Positions 22,208-32,665 of a stretch of DNA of 64,000 nt are shown here, in pieces. The stretch spans positions 37,225,204 through 37,289,203 of the forward strand of contig CM051511.1 in assembly GCA_028015205.1 (NCBI GenBank), read 5' to 3'. How positions within the stretch are numbered: the stretch's first letter is position 1; every line of letters starts with the position of its first letter. The DNA is from Mytilisepta virgata (lineage: Eukaryota > Mollusca > Bivalvia > Mytilida > Mytilidae). The notes beneath the pieces were generated by a model, which saw only the letters and a program-made list of their open reading frames with translations, had not been told where the DNA came from and made no database searches. Made by a program: the position numbers and the translations under genes.

Positions 22208-22900
22208 TCAACAAATGAAAAAAGAGTAAGTACCAGCGGAGTGAAGGGACTTAGATAATAAGAATGCATCATCTAGTAAAGGATTATTGTTTCCATTTAC
22301 ACATCTAAATAAGTATTTCAGGGAATGACATTTAATGTATGTATCAATGGGGTATTGTGCTAATTCAGCTCTGACTGCTATGTTTATGGATTGTTTACTT
22401 ATACCAAGGGTATATTTACAAAATTTTAAGTTAGTATTCTCAAGGTGGATACTGTCTGTCAAAGATATAATATCAAATTTGGAGTTATCGTTACCTTTTT
22501 TATGCTTTTATTATTTAATGATAAAAATCCATATACAAAATTTCTGAATTATACATCAAAATAGGTTTTATTAAAGATTAAAATAGTTTTTTATAAACAT
22601 TAATATTTTTATTATCAAGTAGGGTGAGATATTTAAACATGGAAAACATTAATTTATTTGCCTTTTTATCGGTAGATAATTCTATATGTGTGGAATGCAA
22701 CATCCCAAATGTTTCAATCACATTTCCAAGATATTTATATTTTAATACTTTTTCTAGTTTTGTTTCGTTCAGGAAGAAATCATATTGATTATCCAATATA
22801 TTTCTATGTTGGAATACCATTATTTTGATTCTTCAACATTTATAGAAAGTTGCAAATTCTTACAGTACTCACTAAATTTATTTAAACAGTTCTGAAGTCC
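22208..22900 (-). pseudogene. LINE ORF2 thumb and post-RT fragment (right arm)
   Basis: Minus-strand frames read FFLNETKLEKVLKYKYLGN and KFCKYTLGISKQSIN, matching the left arm (4604-5297) with scattered changes. Upstream, at about 22918, the sequence jumps to the complement of left-arm position 3420, so the RT palm of this LINE is deleted here. Confidence 0.75.
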
Positions 22901-22944
22901 TTCTGATGATAACTTAATTTTTGTACTGTAATAATTAACTGTAC

Positions 22945-23304
22945 TCGAAAAAAATTATATTGTGATCGTAAATCCTTTGATTCAGTAGATAGAATATTGT
23001 TGTGGCAAAAACTATTACGCACTAGCATTGATGGTAAAATTTTGTTTCTGTATAAAAATGCGAAGTCATGTGTAAGAGATGGTTCTTATCTTTCAGCTTT
23101 TTTTCATCTAATATTGGAGTACGGCAGGGAGAGAACTGGTCAGTCCTGCTGTTTTCAGAGTTTTTAAATGATTTAACTGAATTTATGTCGCATGCTTATA
23201 ATGGTCTTAATGATGTATGCAATATTTCACACGTAGTATTTGATAATGACGATATTGAAGTATACTACAAATTGTACTTACTATTATATGCTGATGACAC
23301 GGTT
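22945..23304 (+). pseudogene. LINE reverse transcriptase fragment with intact YADD box
   Basis: The translation reads CDRKSFDSVDRILLWQKL, GVRQGENWSVLLFSEFLND and LLYADDTV. YADD (23287-23298) is the RT active-site box. The frame ends immediately after Thr-Val, where the foldback element's terminus AGTAGTATATGAGC starts at 23305. The continuation of the same LINE (VIFAESAAELQL) is found at the other boundary, at 52455 on the minus strand. Small frameshifts are present upstream, so it is not functional. Confidence 0.8.
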
Positions 23305-24290
23305 AGTAGTATATGAGCAAACTTCAGTTAGTATTTGTAGTGGAGGTGCCGGATATGAAGTCACCGGAAGCAGAAATGACGTAACCGGAAGTGACGTGAC
23401 TGGAACCGGGAGTGGTTTGTGTCCATGTGCAACCGGAAGTAGTGTATTCTCCCGCCATTTGTTTACGGAAGTGACGTTAGTCCCATGTGTGGCTGAAACT
23501 GGAAGTACCGGAAGTAGTGTGTTTTCCCGCCATTTTCCCATTGTTTGTTTACGGAAGTGACGTCAGTCACATGCTGGGACCCGGATGTGCCATGTCTCAC
23601 CGGAATTGTATAGGGTAAGGGTCTCGCATCGAGTGTCGAGGGACTGATACTCTCATATTACGTCCGAGAGTATACGAAGTACAGAGGTACTGTTGGATTA
23701 TCTCCCACCTTTCCTGTGCTTTTCATCGCGGGTGATGTTTTCCCTTCGTTAAGGGGAGGCCCAAAGGTAGGATTGGATTATGTTCCCTTACCTCCAGCTG
23801 ATGCTGTCACCATTAGGTCAATGGAAGGTGTCCTTAGCAACCGCCGCCCATTTCATTGCTCTATGATGCACTTCGTTTCTCTTCTTTTGCTCGTCGCTGT
23901 TCATCGCTACTCATGACTATACTGACGTGCTCATTTCGTTTTTTGGTGCTACTTGTCGCCGTTTTCGCTGCTGCTGCTGCTGCTCCTGCTGCTTGTTGCT
24001 GTTCGTCATCGCTGCTCTTCTCTTGCTCATCGCTGTTTTTCTCTTGCTCTTTGCTGTTCATCGCTACTCATGACTATACTCACGTGCTCATTTAAGTTTT
24101 TTGGGGGCTACTTGTCGCTGTTTTAGCTGCTGCTGCTCCTGCTGCTTGTTGCTGTTCTTCATCGCTGCTGTTTTCTTGCTCATCGCTGTTTTTTCTCTTG
24201 CTCGTTGCTGTTCATCGCTACTCATGACTATACCCACGTGCTCATTTCGGTTTTTTTTTGTGCTACTTGTCGCTGTTTAAGCTGCTGCTG
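23305..24290. mobile_element. Promoter-motif foldback element (copy 2, left end plus core)
   Basis: It begins AGTAGTATATGAGC directly after ACGGTT (23299-23304). Monomers at 23350-23600 carry CCGGAAGT repeatedly, TGACGTTA/TGACGTCA sites, CCCGCCATTT and CCCGCCATTTTCCCATT. Then come a segment shared by both ends (tatagggtaagggtctcgc, about 23610) and a unique core segment (about 23790-23880). Last is the CAG/GCT array of 153-157-bp units, each with CACGTG or GACGTG. It ends at 24290, where unrelated sequence starts; the far terminus is missing. Confidence 0.72.
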
Positions 24291-24581
24291 CTAGTGGTGG
24301 TCGATTGTCGTTAGTCAACGATTGGATCTGTGCGAGAGCACCCTTACATCCGGGTCATTTGAAAGTCCAATCTGCATTTATCCAGGCTTATGACTGGTTA
24401 TCATAAGATAGGTTGCATTAGCCCTCCTCATTTTTTTCAAGGCCGCTCTGCATTTTTGTCCAGGCTTGTGACTGGCTATATACATGTATATGTATAAACA
24501 TATATAGACTGCATTACCCCTCCTTCCCTTTTTATTTTTTTGTATTTTTTGTATTTTTTATATTTTTTCTGTTTTTCTTTG
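24291..24581. other. Gene-free stretch outside the palindrome
   Basis: It contains two loosely similar ~110-bp units around 'ccaggctt(a/g)tgactgg' (24384 and 24462) and a T-rich run (24525-24580). Nothing coding is seen. Confidence 0.5.
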
Positions 24582-24975
24582 TAATATGTTAATGTTTGTT
24601 CCAGTTCCTCCGTCACATAGGGTCATTGCTGTCTTCAGCTGGTGGTACATGTAGGTCGTAGTCATTCAATACACGGTTAAATATATATGTCGTTTTTCTA
24701 CGGCATATTCCCATGATTCTTTTGATTCGCAGTCTTCCTCTTCTCTCAAGCGTTTAGCCGTTTTCTTGATCTTTCTATGTACAGGGTCTTTATTCATGTC
24801 ATGATGCCAGGAAATCAGTCCGAGGTAATGCTTTCTTTGTAATATGTTATTGTTTGTTCCAGTTCCTCCGTCACATAGGGTCATTGCTGTCTTCAGCTGG
24901 TGGTAATGTAGGTCGTAGTCATTCAATACACGGTTAAGCATATATTTCGTTTTTCTACGGCATATTCCCATCCCG
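24582..24975 (-). repeat. ~130-bp direct duplication inside the zinc-finger reading frame
   Basis: 24582-24712 and 24832-24970 are almost identical (both hold TGTTCCAGTTCCTCCGTCAC). The duplication is about 249 bases apart and joins in a different frame, giving the upstream protein a foreign C-terminal tail. Confidence 0.8.
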
Positions 24976-25262
24976 GCTTCGACTAGTTCGTTTACTGTCT
25001 GTGAGTATTCCGATTGATGTACTTGAAATGTCCTATTCAAAATGACATCCCATGGAGACTGTCCGCATTGCTCTTCGGAGTCTTCTTTGTATACATGGTC
25101 ACTACTTTGTTCCGATTCCTCGTTATCGGCTTCTGTGGTGGTGTCTGAGACTGAATCACTATAGTCTGTTGAATCCTCTTCCATACCGTGTGCATTCTTT
25201 TTTTGTCGCTCTAGGTTGAAGTTGCGCTTGGACTGGTATCCACATATGTCACAGGTATACAT
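24666..25262 (-). CDS. C2H2-like protein, probably decayed, C-terminal part
   Basis: The 198-residue frame starts MYTCDICGYQSKRNFNLER, a C2H2 zinc finger at residues 4-25. The first zinc-binding His is replaced by Gln (CAA codon), giving C-x2-C-x12-Q-x4-H, so this finger is probably broken. An acidic Ser/Asp/Glu-rich stretch (about residues 29-65) follows, then a conserved-looking region with VNELVEAGMGICRR and AMTLCDGGTGTNN, and a basic segment. The last ~15 residues come from a frame-shifted duplicate of its own coding sequence. The frame begins directly after the stop codon of the upstream frame and in phase with it (TAA ATG). The two may therefore be one ~311-residue protein split by a nonsense change. 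I do not recognise the family; a mobile-element or virus-derived gene is possible but not shown. Confidence 0.45.
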   Translation of the reverse strand: MYTCDICGYQSKRNFNLERQKKNAHGMEEDSTDYSDSVSDTTTEADNEESEQSSDHVYKEDSEEQCGQSPWDVILNRTFQVHQSEYSQTVNELVEAGMGICRRKTKYMLNRVLNDYDLHYHQLKTAMTLCDGGTGTNNNILQRKHYLGLISWHHDMNKDPVHRKIKKTAKRLREEEDCESKESWEYAVEKRHIYLTVY

Positions 25263-25601
25263 TTAAGACGTCGTTCTTTCCAGGGATTCGATAGTAGAAT
25301 GAGCTCCGGTCGTCCTGTAAGTGCTTATATTAGTTACAGGTCGCTCAATGGCTTGTTGATTCATACACAAACGTTTGGCAAAGTGTTCGTTTCGAGATTG
25401 CAGTTCAGATTTCACTTTTCTGATAATGTCTCTATTAAGTCTTATCCACTCGTTGTCAATCCGTCTACACTCCTTGCAAATATTCATGTTTTTGTAGAAT
25501 TCAGCAAAGCTCTTGTTCATTTGACACTTTTTACATTTCTTGTTTTTATCCACTTTGCTGGGTCCTCCACTTGTGTTTTCCAGCCGTTTGGTTCTCGTCA
25601 C
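25263..25601 (-). CDS. Zinc-ribbon protein fragment, N-terminal part
   Basis: The 112-residue basic frame contains KKCKKCQMNKSFAEFYKN, then CKECRR. This is a C-x2-C-x17-C-x2-C zinc ribbon (about residues 23-47) of the kind seen at the N-terminus of endonuclease VII/HNH-like and other DNA-binding proteins. The catalytic HNH motif is not visible. The frame ends TTS-stop and continues in phase as the C2H2 frame. Upstream (25602-25640) no obvious splice site or promoter was found. No paralogue is seen elsewhere in the window. The name is structural only. Confidence 0.45.
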   Translation of the reverse strand: MTRTKRLENTSGGPSKVDKNKKCKKCQMNKSFAEFYKNMNICKECRRIDNEWIRLNRDIIRKVKSELQSRNEHFAKRLCMNQQAIERPVTNISTYRTTGAHSTIESLERTTS

Positions 25602-25639
25602 TTTGGTTGGAAGTAATTTCCTTTTCCTTTCTGGTTTTG

Positions 25640-26094
25640 TTTTGGGTTTAGAATGAAAGATCCACAGGTATTAAATATCTAGCAGGAACCAATAAATCAA
25701 CGAGATGTGTTTTCGATTCCATTGATACTTGTGTGTTGTTTGACGCTCTTCTACTTTCCTTGACTGTCTGTAAACCTCAGTTGATGGTATACATTTTAGG
25801 TCGCAAGGCAACCCCTAGCTCTTTTGCTCTCTTTGTATGTAAGCCTATATATTGATTTGATGTTGGCTTATAAAATTACTAAGTTAGATTTAACTTGACT
25901 ACTTTCCAAGTGTAATTTTTTATCTAATGTAACAATAAACCTAAATCCTGTTTGACCTCATGTGCAGGTGAAGTATGCACACTGTATCCACTTATGGGGG
26001 CATAGCTTTAGAAATAAGAGGGGGTAATTATTGTTAAATTGGAGCTTTTTGCCCATTTGCCTTGGATCTTTTAATTGCTGATTAGTATTGGCGA
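25640..26094. other. Upstream part of block C, no gene
   Basis: From about 25755 the sequence matches the complement of 47200-47590. It contains no frame of interest. The stretch 25640-25755 is unique in this window. Confidence 0.5.
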
Positions 26095-26752
26095 TGTTAT
26101 GATATCATTGTGTGATTATTATATTTATTTATCTTGGCCTAATTTGTTTTGTGTGGACTTATAACATGTATAATATGCTTACATAATACTTATAGTTGTT
26201 TACCAAATAATGGTATAACTGTGCTGTTTAGAAATCACTGGAACAATCATAGATACTGATGGAATGATTAAAACTTTCTATTTGACTTACATAATAATTC
26301 TGGAATGATCATAATATACGATGTGTAATTCAAACTCCTACCGTATTCTAGAAGTTTCCGTTCTACAGTTTCTACGAGTTTCCCTTCTACAGCCTTCTAG
26401 AGATTTCCGTGACATCTATATATATACGGACACCAAAGTTAAACTTTCAGATTAGACATTAACATTCTTTTGTTCTCAGATGTTGGATTGACACATTTAT
26501 TTACGTGAACTACATCATACTAGATCGTGACTTATTTGTCATAATATTCTGTTTGGATTCCCACAACAATGACGAGAAGATTTCCGGATAAAGAAAAGTC
26601 AAAAGGATCGGACATATATTTCAACAGTCAAGTTGACATTTCAATTTGTATAATATTTCTTGTAAACTTGTGTATAATAAATCTTGTTAAATTTTATTAT
26701 TGATTTGTGTCTTTTGTTGGCTACAATTTAAAGGTGATTTCTGGCCGTAACA
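26095..26752 (+). mobile_element. Solo LTR (658 bp)
   Basis: The insert starts TGTTATGATATC and ends CCGTAACA, so it has TG...CA ends and a 5-bp terminal inverted repeat TGTTA/TAACA. It is flanked by GCGA (26091-26094) and GCGG (26753-26756), a probable 4-bp target duplication with one change. Block C copy 2 (47178-47195) shows the empty site attggcggtgacac. A TATA-like run (tctatatatatacgg, about 26415-26429) and AATAAA (about 26678) fit a plus-strand promoter and polyadenylation signal. No internal domain, gag or pol is present, so recombination between two LTRs is the simplest explanation. Superfamily unknown; a 4-bp duplication would suit Gypsy-like elements. Confidence 0.72.
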
Positions 26753-27152
26753 GCGGTGACACCTTCTGCAAACAGTGCAAACAGAGGAACTTAAAATAAA
26801 TATTTACGACATATTGAAAAGTCAGATTTAAAAAGTATGATGGTTTGGATATAAAACCTGCACAGGTAATTCTACTGGTTTGGCTATAAAGAGTGGATCG
26901 GTATAAAGAGTGGGTATTAAAAGTACTGAAGTGAAGTTTTGGAGAAAATTCAGGTGAAAATGGAAATTAGAATAAATACGTTTGAGTCATTAAAGGGTCC
27001 AAGAAGGTTTTTTTAGTCAGAAAATTTCCTCGTTGAACTATTCCAATAATAACATTATAAATGCTGTGTTTATTTTTTCCAGATTTTGACAGAAGCAATG
27101 TAGCAGACAGTTGGTAACAAATTATTAGTCGATTCCATAATCATTGTTACAG

Positions 27153-28755
27153 ATGAAAAGGGTAAAAGTGTTCCTTTTATGGCTAACAGTAGTAGTGGTG
27201 CTAATCTATTTCATACAGAGCAATAGGTTGTGGAATAGCAATGATATTACACAGACTTCACAATATGTTGCTAGAAACACAAACTTCGGAAGTCAGAGAA
27301 TCTCAGGACACCGTGCCACGTCTCATTCATCACATATCAAACCTGCATTGCCAAACATACACACAACAAAGCTTATGGACCCAGAAGCTCAGGAGGAACA
27401 CGACTTACAGGTTATACTGGAAACAGCAAAGAAGATTTCCGAGAAACCAGTCCTAGTCACACTTATAAACGACGGTTATCTCTCTTTAGCACAGAACTGG
27501 TTTTGTAATACTAAACACATGGGAATACATAAACAGGTGTGTCAATAACGTTAAGCTTAAAGTGTTTTTAGAATGAACAAAAATGTGTGGTATAATAATT
27601 CTTTCAGTGATGATTTTAAAAACTTGCAAGCGAATGAAATTTGGCATTAATGATAAAAAATATTACAAATTTGATATGCTTTCTTAGACCTATCCTTAAA
27701 CCTATAAAACCATAATTTCCAAATATTTGTGCTGTAATTTGTGTATATTTGATGCAAACATGATTGATAAATTCAGTTCACAGCAGCAACACATTTCTGA
27801 TTTGTCAAGTTTTGAAAAATATACTTTTCTGAAAATGTTTGACAAAGTGAAGGCATTACTACATATATACATCATTATATGATTTTGAGGTCATTATGAT
27901 CAGTTTTGATTAGATATATATAGAAGTTTCAGCTGAGTGACACAGGCTCCCAGGGGCCCCTGGTAATTATTATTTTGTATGGACAATAACGACATCATGA
28001 GCTTGATGTTCGGTTTAGAATCGGAACTTATCGTTGTTTTACGTTTACAGGTCTTAATAATTACAACAAATGAAGCTGCCAAAGAGACTCTGCAGTCAAT
28101 ATCACCGGAAGTAAACGTTGTCGTTATGACGGTGGAAAGTTACTTACAGAAAGATCAAGATTATAGTCACGTGGGATACCTTCGCCTTATACTACGGAGA
28201 ACCCGGATATTGCATACACTTCTGCAAAATGACATAGAGACGTTTTTATTTGAATGTGATTTTTTATGGATTAGAAATCCTATACCTGTGTTTAGATCTC
28301 ATGAAGGGAAAAATGACATAGTTTTTGTACATAATTCAGTAAACGTCAATTCTATCAATGGAGGATTTTTCTACATGTTCCCTACTTCCGTTACAAAACA
28401 AGTATTTCAGGAACTTTATAATATGATGCTCAAACTGGCAACGAAAATAAAAAATATGCCGCCAAATAAGGCGGTCTCTGAGGGAGAAAACGATCAGGTT
28501 TATTTATCAGCTCTAGTAAACAAACGGTACGCTGGGTTAAAGAGTACCATGTTACCCTTGTCTGATTTTCCGGACGGGAAATGGTATTCTTGGCCGGAAT
28601 CAAAACGAAAGCAATTTAATCCATACATCATTCACAATAACTGGGTGATTGGAAACAAAAAGAAAGTTTCCCGTGCCAAAAAATGGGGACATTGGTTTCT
28701 TAAAGATGACAATACCTGTGACTTTAATAGAGTAGATAACGTTACGAGGACGTGA
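27153..28755 (+). CDS. Golgi-type nucleotide-sugar glycosyltransferase, PF03407-like, two exons (copy 1)
   Basis: Exon 1 is 27153-27536 (donor CAG|GTGTGT) and exon 2 is 28051-28755 (acceptor TTTACAG|GTC), both phase 0, encoding 362 residues. Residues 5-21 are one hydrophobic segment after a short basic N-terminus, so this is a type II membrane protein. A variable stem follows to about residue 90. The catalytic part has LVTLINDGYLSLAQNW, ECDFLWIRNP (196-205, acidic DxD-like sugar-nucleotide/metal motif), NGGFFY (231-236), ENDQVYL (274-280) and HNNWVIG (323-329). These are hallmarks of the PF03407 nucleotide-diphospho-sugar transferase family (plant RGXT-like, animal homologues). Donor and acceptor are unknown. 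The ATG at 27153 follows an in-frame stop and a possible 3' splice site (GTTACAG), so a 5'-UTR exon is likely; another acceptor is at about 27081. An inverted second copy lies at 45178-46770. Confidence 0.85.
27900..27965. other. TE 3'-end-like hairpin in the glycosyltransferase intron
   Basis: The intron contains ggctcccagg...cctggtaatt at about 27941-27966, preceded by GAGTGACACA. This resembles the ends GGTGAG...GATTCAGGCTC...GAGCCTCTTG at 32626-32665 and 35386-35422. The same relic is in copy 2 (about 45970-46003), so the insertion predates the duplication. Confidence 0.4.
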
Positions 28756-29040
28756 TGGTAATTTTGACCAGTGACCATATCATTTATTGTCTTGTCAGCA
28801 TGTTTATTCCGGTATACTTTTATCTGTAAACAAGTATGGGTGGTATATGTTTATGTTTTAAGTGGCATCATTGTTTGATATCTTATTCTTTTTTTGTACT
28901 GATTTTAAAAAAGTAAAAAAATATGCACTTAGCAGACAAATGCCTACATTAGCCTACAAATGTGGAAGAAACTATAAGAATAGAATGCATTTCTTCAGGT
29001 TTTACGATAGTGCATGTTTCATGTTTTGGGATGGAATAGA

Positions 29041-30783
29041 GGGCGGGCCTGAGGTAAGGGAGATAACTCCTATTGACTTTTAATAATCGTCGATGCGTTT
29101 GTAAGCAAGCATCTTGATTACACGGATTATTTACATTGGATTCTATGAGGATAAACGGCACTCGAATCCGTATACGTAGTTACCAGGGATACTTTGCATC
29201 CAGTAATGCGTGTTTTGTATTTGTTGTTCCTCGTTGTTTGGTGCGATTTTTGCTCTACTGTGTGTCTTTTTCAAACTGTAAGTGGTTTTTCGGGAATATC
29301 TCAAAAGTTTCTTTAAAATGAAAGTAAAAAGTTTTGTTTTCAATAGTCATAACGAATTGTTGCCTTTTCCGCTGTTGAAATGTCCCAAATATTTAACGAC
29401 AGCTGTTTTTCCGATATTATTGTGCATTTCATCATATATGATAAATTTGACGTTGCAGAATATGTTCAAGTTACGTCTCCGAAAGTTTGAGCCATGTTGA
29501 CCATTAAGACATAAAAAATGTTATATTAAAAATAAAAAATAATAGTGAGGTCTGGAGCATTTCATGTAGAATTCAGTTGCCGAAGTATATGAGACACACA
29601 GTCATGACAGTAGTCTGGGATTAGGATCTAGTTATTATGCTCCCAGCACTTTTTTTGTTAGAACTGATTCGTTCAATTATCAAAGTTCAAGCATTATTCC
29701 AGTATAAAAGTCTTGACAGGAATGGAGATATTTGCATGGTACCATATCAATTCGACCCGACATTTGATTAAGATGTTGAAAAAGTCGTTTGAAATGAACA
29801 AAATGCTGAGTCAATATTTGCAATAATTTCATAAATCCTTAATAGAATTTTCTACTCGTCCCGTAAATTCGTAATATAAAATCTTGAATTAGCCACCCCC
29901 TCCTAAGGATTGTGTATTTATCACGTCCTCATCTCAGTGTGTGGTTGCTTATATCACATTATCCTGTTAGTCTTATACCGTAGCAGTGATAGTTCACCAC
30001 ACATAAAATGTCACACTCCTGAAATTTTCAGGATTATTTTAAATAGCATTTATTTGATGAATCGAATGTTTTTGAGATATTTTCTGCCTTATATCATATA
30101 CTTGTAACCATGATCTGTTGTATAGCATATATAAACTACATATAATGAATGATAATGCTGCTTCAAATAATATATAATAAAAGTATAATGGGACAATCTT
30201 TATTTTTTTCCCAATGTCTTAATATCAAAATTGATCAAGTATTTTGTGAAAACTTGTGGTTAAAATTTCATAGTATTTTGTCATATAACACAAATATATA
30301 TGATATTTGTTTTAACAGTTATTTGTAAGAATTAAACGACAGATTTTTTTTTACAGCACTGTTTGAATATTTAATGAGGCAACTGAAAATGAACGAAATT
30401 CCTAACATGTCTCGTAATTTGCATGTAAAGAATGAATTCTACCATTTTTCTCATTTTTTATTAAGACTATATCCTTGTTCTTCAGTTCAACAATTATAAC
30501 TATTTTTAATCAAACATATGTGTTATGAGACGTAGCAATATTCATTAACTTGTGTCATCTCCCGAAATGAAGGGATCCTCTTAAATGTCCATTTTAAATG
30601 AACCCTGTGAAGGAAACGCGTGGTTGAATTTCAATAAATTTTTCTTAAGTGGTGTATTGAGACATAAATAATGCATTACGAAAATATGAAAAAAATTAAA
30701 CGAGTGGAAAATTTTGGCCTAACCTAGGCCTACCCCCTTAATAAAGTAGACAACGTGATGGTGATTTTGACTAGTGACCATAT
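29041..30783. other. Gene-free, AT-rich stretch
   Basis: Short frames here have no recognisable features. It forms the start of the 15.9-kb spacer between the two inverted C copies. Confidence 0.5.
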
Positions 30784-31442
30784 TTAGGCCACACCAAACT
30801 GATTTTTAGTTCTTTGGATTTTTGGACGGCAAAATAGATGCGAGCGAGCAAAATTTTAATTTTAATTTTTTTTTCTTGAGGACTAGTTTTTGTCGCGCGA
30901 AGATAAAATTTACATGCGGTACACATTTTTCAAACTAAAATATTGCAAAAATTGGGAAAAACCCATTTTTTACAAAATTTTATTAGGGGGAGAACAATTT
31001 TTATTTTTAATTTCTTGGAAACTTAAATGTAGATGTGTAAAATGTTTGTAGAAAAAAATATTAGCCATTTTAAACTTCATCATGATTAAAAAATTCATTT
31101 TATTGATGAGAATATTATTTCCAAGTATTAGATTATGAAATAATCAGATGTTTAGGCCACACCATATTGATTTTTAGTTTTTTTTTTTAGCTTTGATGGC
31201 AACTGTTTTTTTCAGGCAAAGATCAAATTTACATGCGGCACGGAACTTAAATATTGCAAAAAAAGTTTTATGAGCAGGCGAACACTTTTTATTTCTCCAA
31301 AAATGAAGAATTTGGGGAGAATTTCCAGCATTTTTGTAAAATTAAGCGGCAAAATTTTTTTTCTTAAATTTACAACGCGTACAAAGTCCAAAAATCGGAG
31401 CGGCGAAATCCAAAGAACTAAAAATCAAGTTGGTGTTGCCTT
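30784..31442. mobile_element. Foldback/MITE-like element with ~40-bp inverted ends
   Basis: AGGCCACACCAAACTGATTT...AGTTCTTTGGATTT at the left (30786-30822) is matched by its complement at the right (about 31400-31440, ...atccaaagaactaaaaatcaa...ggtgttgcc). A third partial copy of the end sits inside at about 31152. The interior is AT-rich with no protein. A duplication could not be confirmed. Confidence 0.6.
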
Positions 31443-32665
31443 ACAAGGAAACGATAGAGTTTATAATGTGAGACTTTACACACTTGGCTTATATCTCAAA
31501 AACTAAAGCATTTACAGCAAAACTGTTATTGGGTAAAAATGTTCAACAGGGTAAGATCTACCAGCCATGACATTTTCAGATGAATCGGACAACCCTTTGT
31601 TGAGTCACTGCCCCTGAATGGTTAATTTTAAGGAAATTTTGTAGTTTTAGGTTGTTATCTTGAATATAATAATAGATAAAGACAATCTGTAAACAACAAA
31701 AATGTTCAGCAATGTAAGATCTACAAATAAGTCAACATGACCAAAATCGTCAATTGACCCCTTATAGTAGTTTTTGCCCTTGAAATATTATTTACATGTA
31801 AACAGAAAATAATGGTCTGACATTGTCACAGATGTTTAGGGCGTTACTTGAAATAAATTAAATGGTAGCAGTACAAGTAAAATGGGGCGTCAAGTGTCAA
31901 GGTCATTGAACAATTCCATAGCAACCGATTAAAAAGTCACTACCAACCATATATATTTGGATTAGGGACCTTATAATTTACCTGTGCAAGTCAAAAAGAA
32001 AGGTCAAGGGTCAAGGTCATGGTAAAGTTCCATAGCAACCGATAAAAAAGTCCCTAGCAACCATATATATTTAGGTTCAGGACCCTACAATTTATCTGTT
32101 CAAGTCAAAATGGAAGGCCAGAAATCAATGCCATTGAAAAAGTCCATAGCAACCGATGAAAAAGTCCCTACCAACCATATATATATTTGGGTTCAGGACC
32201 CTACAATTTATCTGTTCAAGTCAAAATGGAAGGTCAGGAGTCAATGCCATTGAAAAAGTCCATAACAACCGATGAAAAAGTCCCTAGCAACCATAAATAT
32301 TTAGGTTAAGGACTTTATAAATTACCTGTACAAGTCAGAAAGAAAGGTCAAGGGTCAAGGTCATTGAAAAAGTCCATAGCAACCATATATATTTCGGTTC
32401 AGGACCCTACAATTTACCTGTTCAAGTCAAAATTGAAGGTCAAGAGTCAATGCCATTAAAAAAGTCCATAGCAACCGATGAAAAAGTCCCTAGCAACCAT
32501 ATTATTTTAGTTCAGGATTCTATATTTTAGCTGTACAGGTCAATATTAAGGAGAAAATTGTGACGGTATACAGTAAATAGCAAAAATAATCATCGATGCA
32601 AGATCTACTGGTACACAAAAGATAACAGGTGAGCGATTCAGGCTCTGGGGAGCCTCTTGTTTAGT
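31443..32665. mobile_element. Helentron/pearl-like element with ~114-bp tandem core
   Basis: CCATAGCAAC recurs at 31917, 32030, 32144, 32260, 32374 and 32467, so most units are 113-116 bases. The end is AGGTGAGCGATTCAGGCTC and GAGCCTCTTGTTT (32628-32664), a short GC hairpin. The upstream part (about 31690-31780) matches 34975-35060 of the next element, showing one family. Confidence 0.6.

Larger units (their letters stand above)
15121..24287 (-). repeat. Giant inverted repeat, right arm (block B copy 2)
   Basis: The arm begins with TAAGTTTCACAACATTTGG, the exact complement of the left arm at 14633-14651, and ends in the CAG/GCT repeats near 24287. Right-only insertions are 17649-18628 and 19805-20106. 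It keeps the better YADD box of the interrupted LINE and the empty sites for the SINE and the Helentron-like element. The stretch 15430-16830 contains no recognisable gene. Confidence 0.92.
25755..29040 (+). repeat. Inverted duplication C, copy 1
   Basis: The complement of 44892-47590 follows the same order: upstream region, glycosyltransferase exon 1, intron, exon 2, ~280 bases of 3' flank. It differs by the solo LTR present only here and by many substitutions. Homology stops at about 29040, where tttcatgttttggg diverges. Confidence 0.92.

Noticed and set aside
1950..24287. Palindrome as a simple read-folding artefact
   Set aside because: Arms differ by many substitutions, several kilobase-scale insertions and different mobile elements, which a folded single read would not show. 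Haplotype mis-joining is not excluded and is kept as a caveat.
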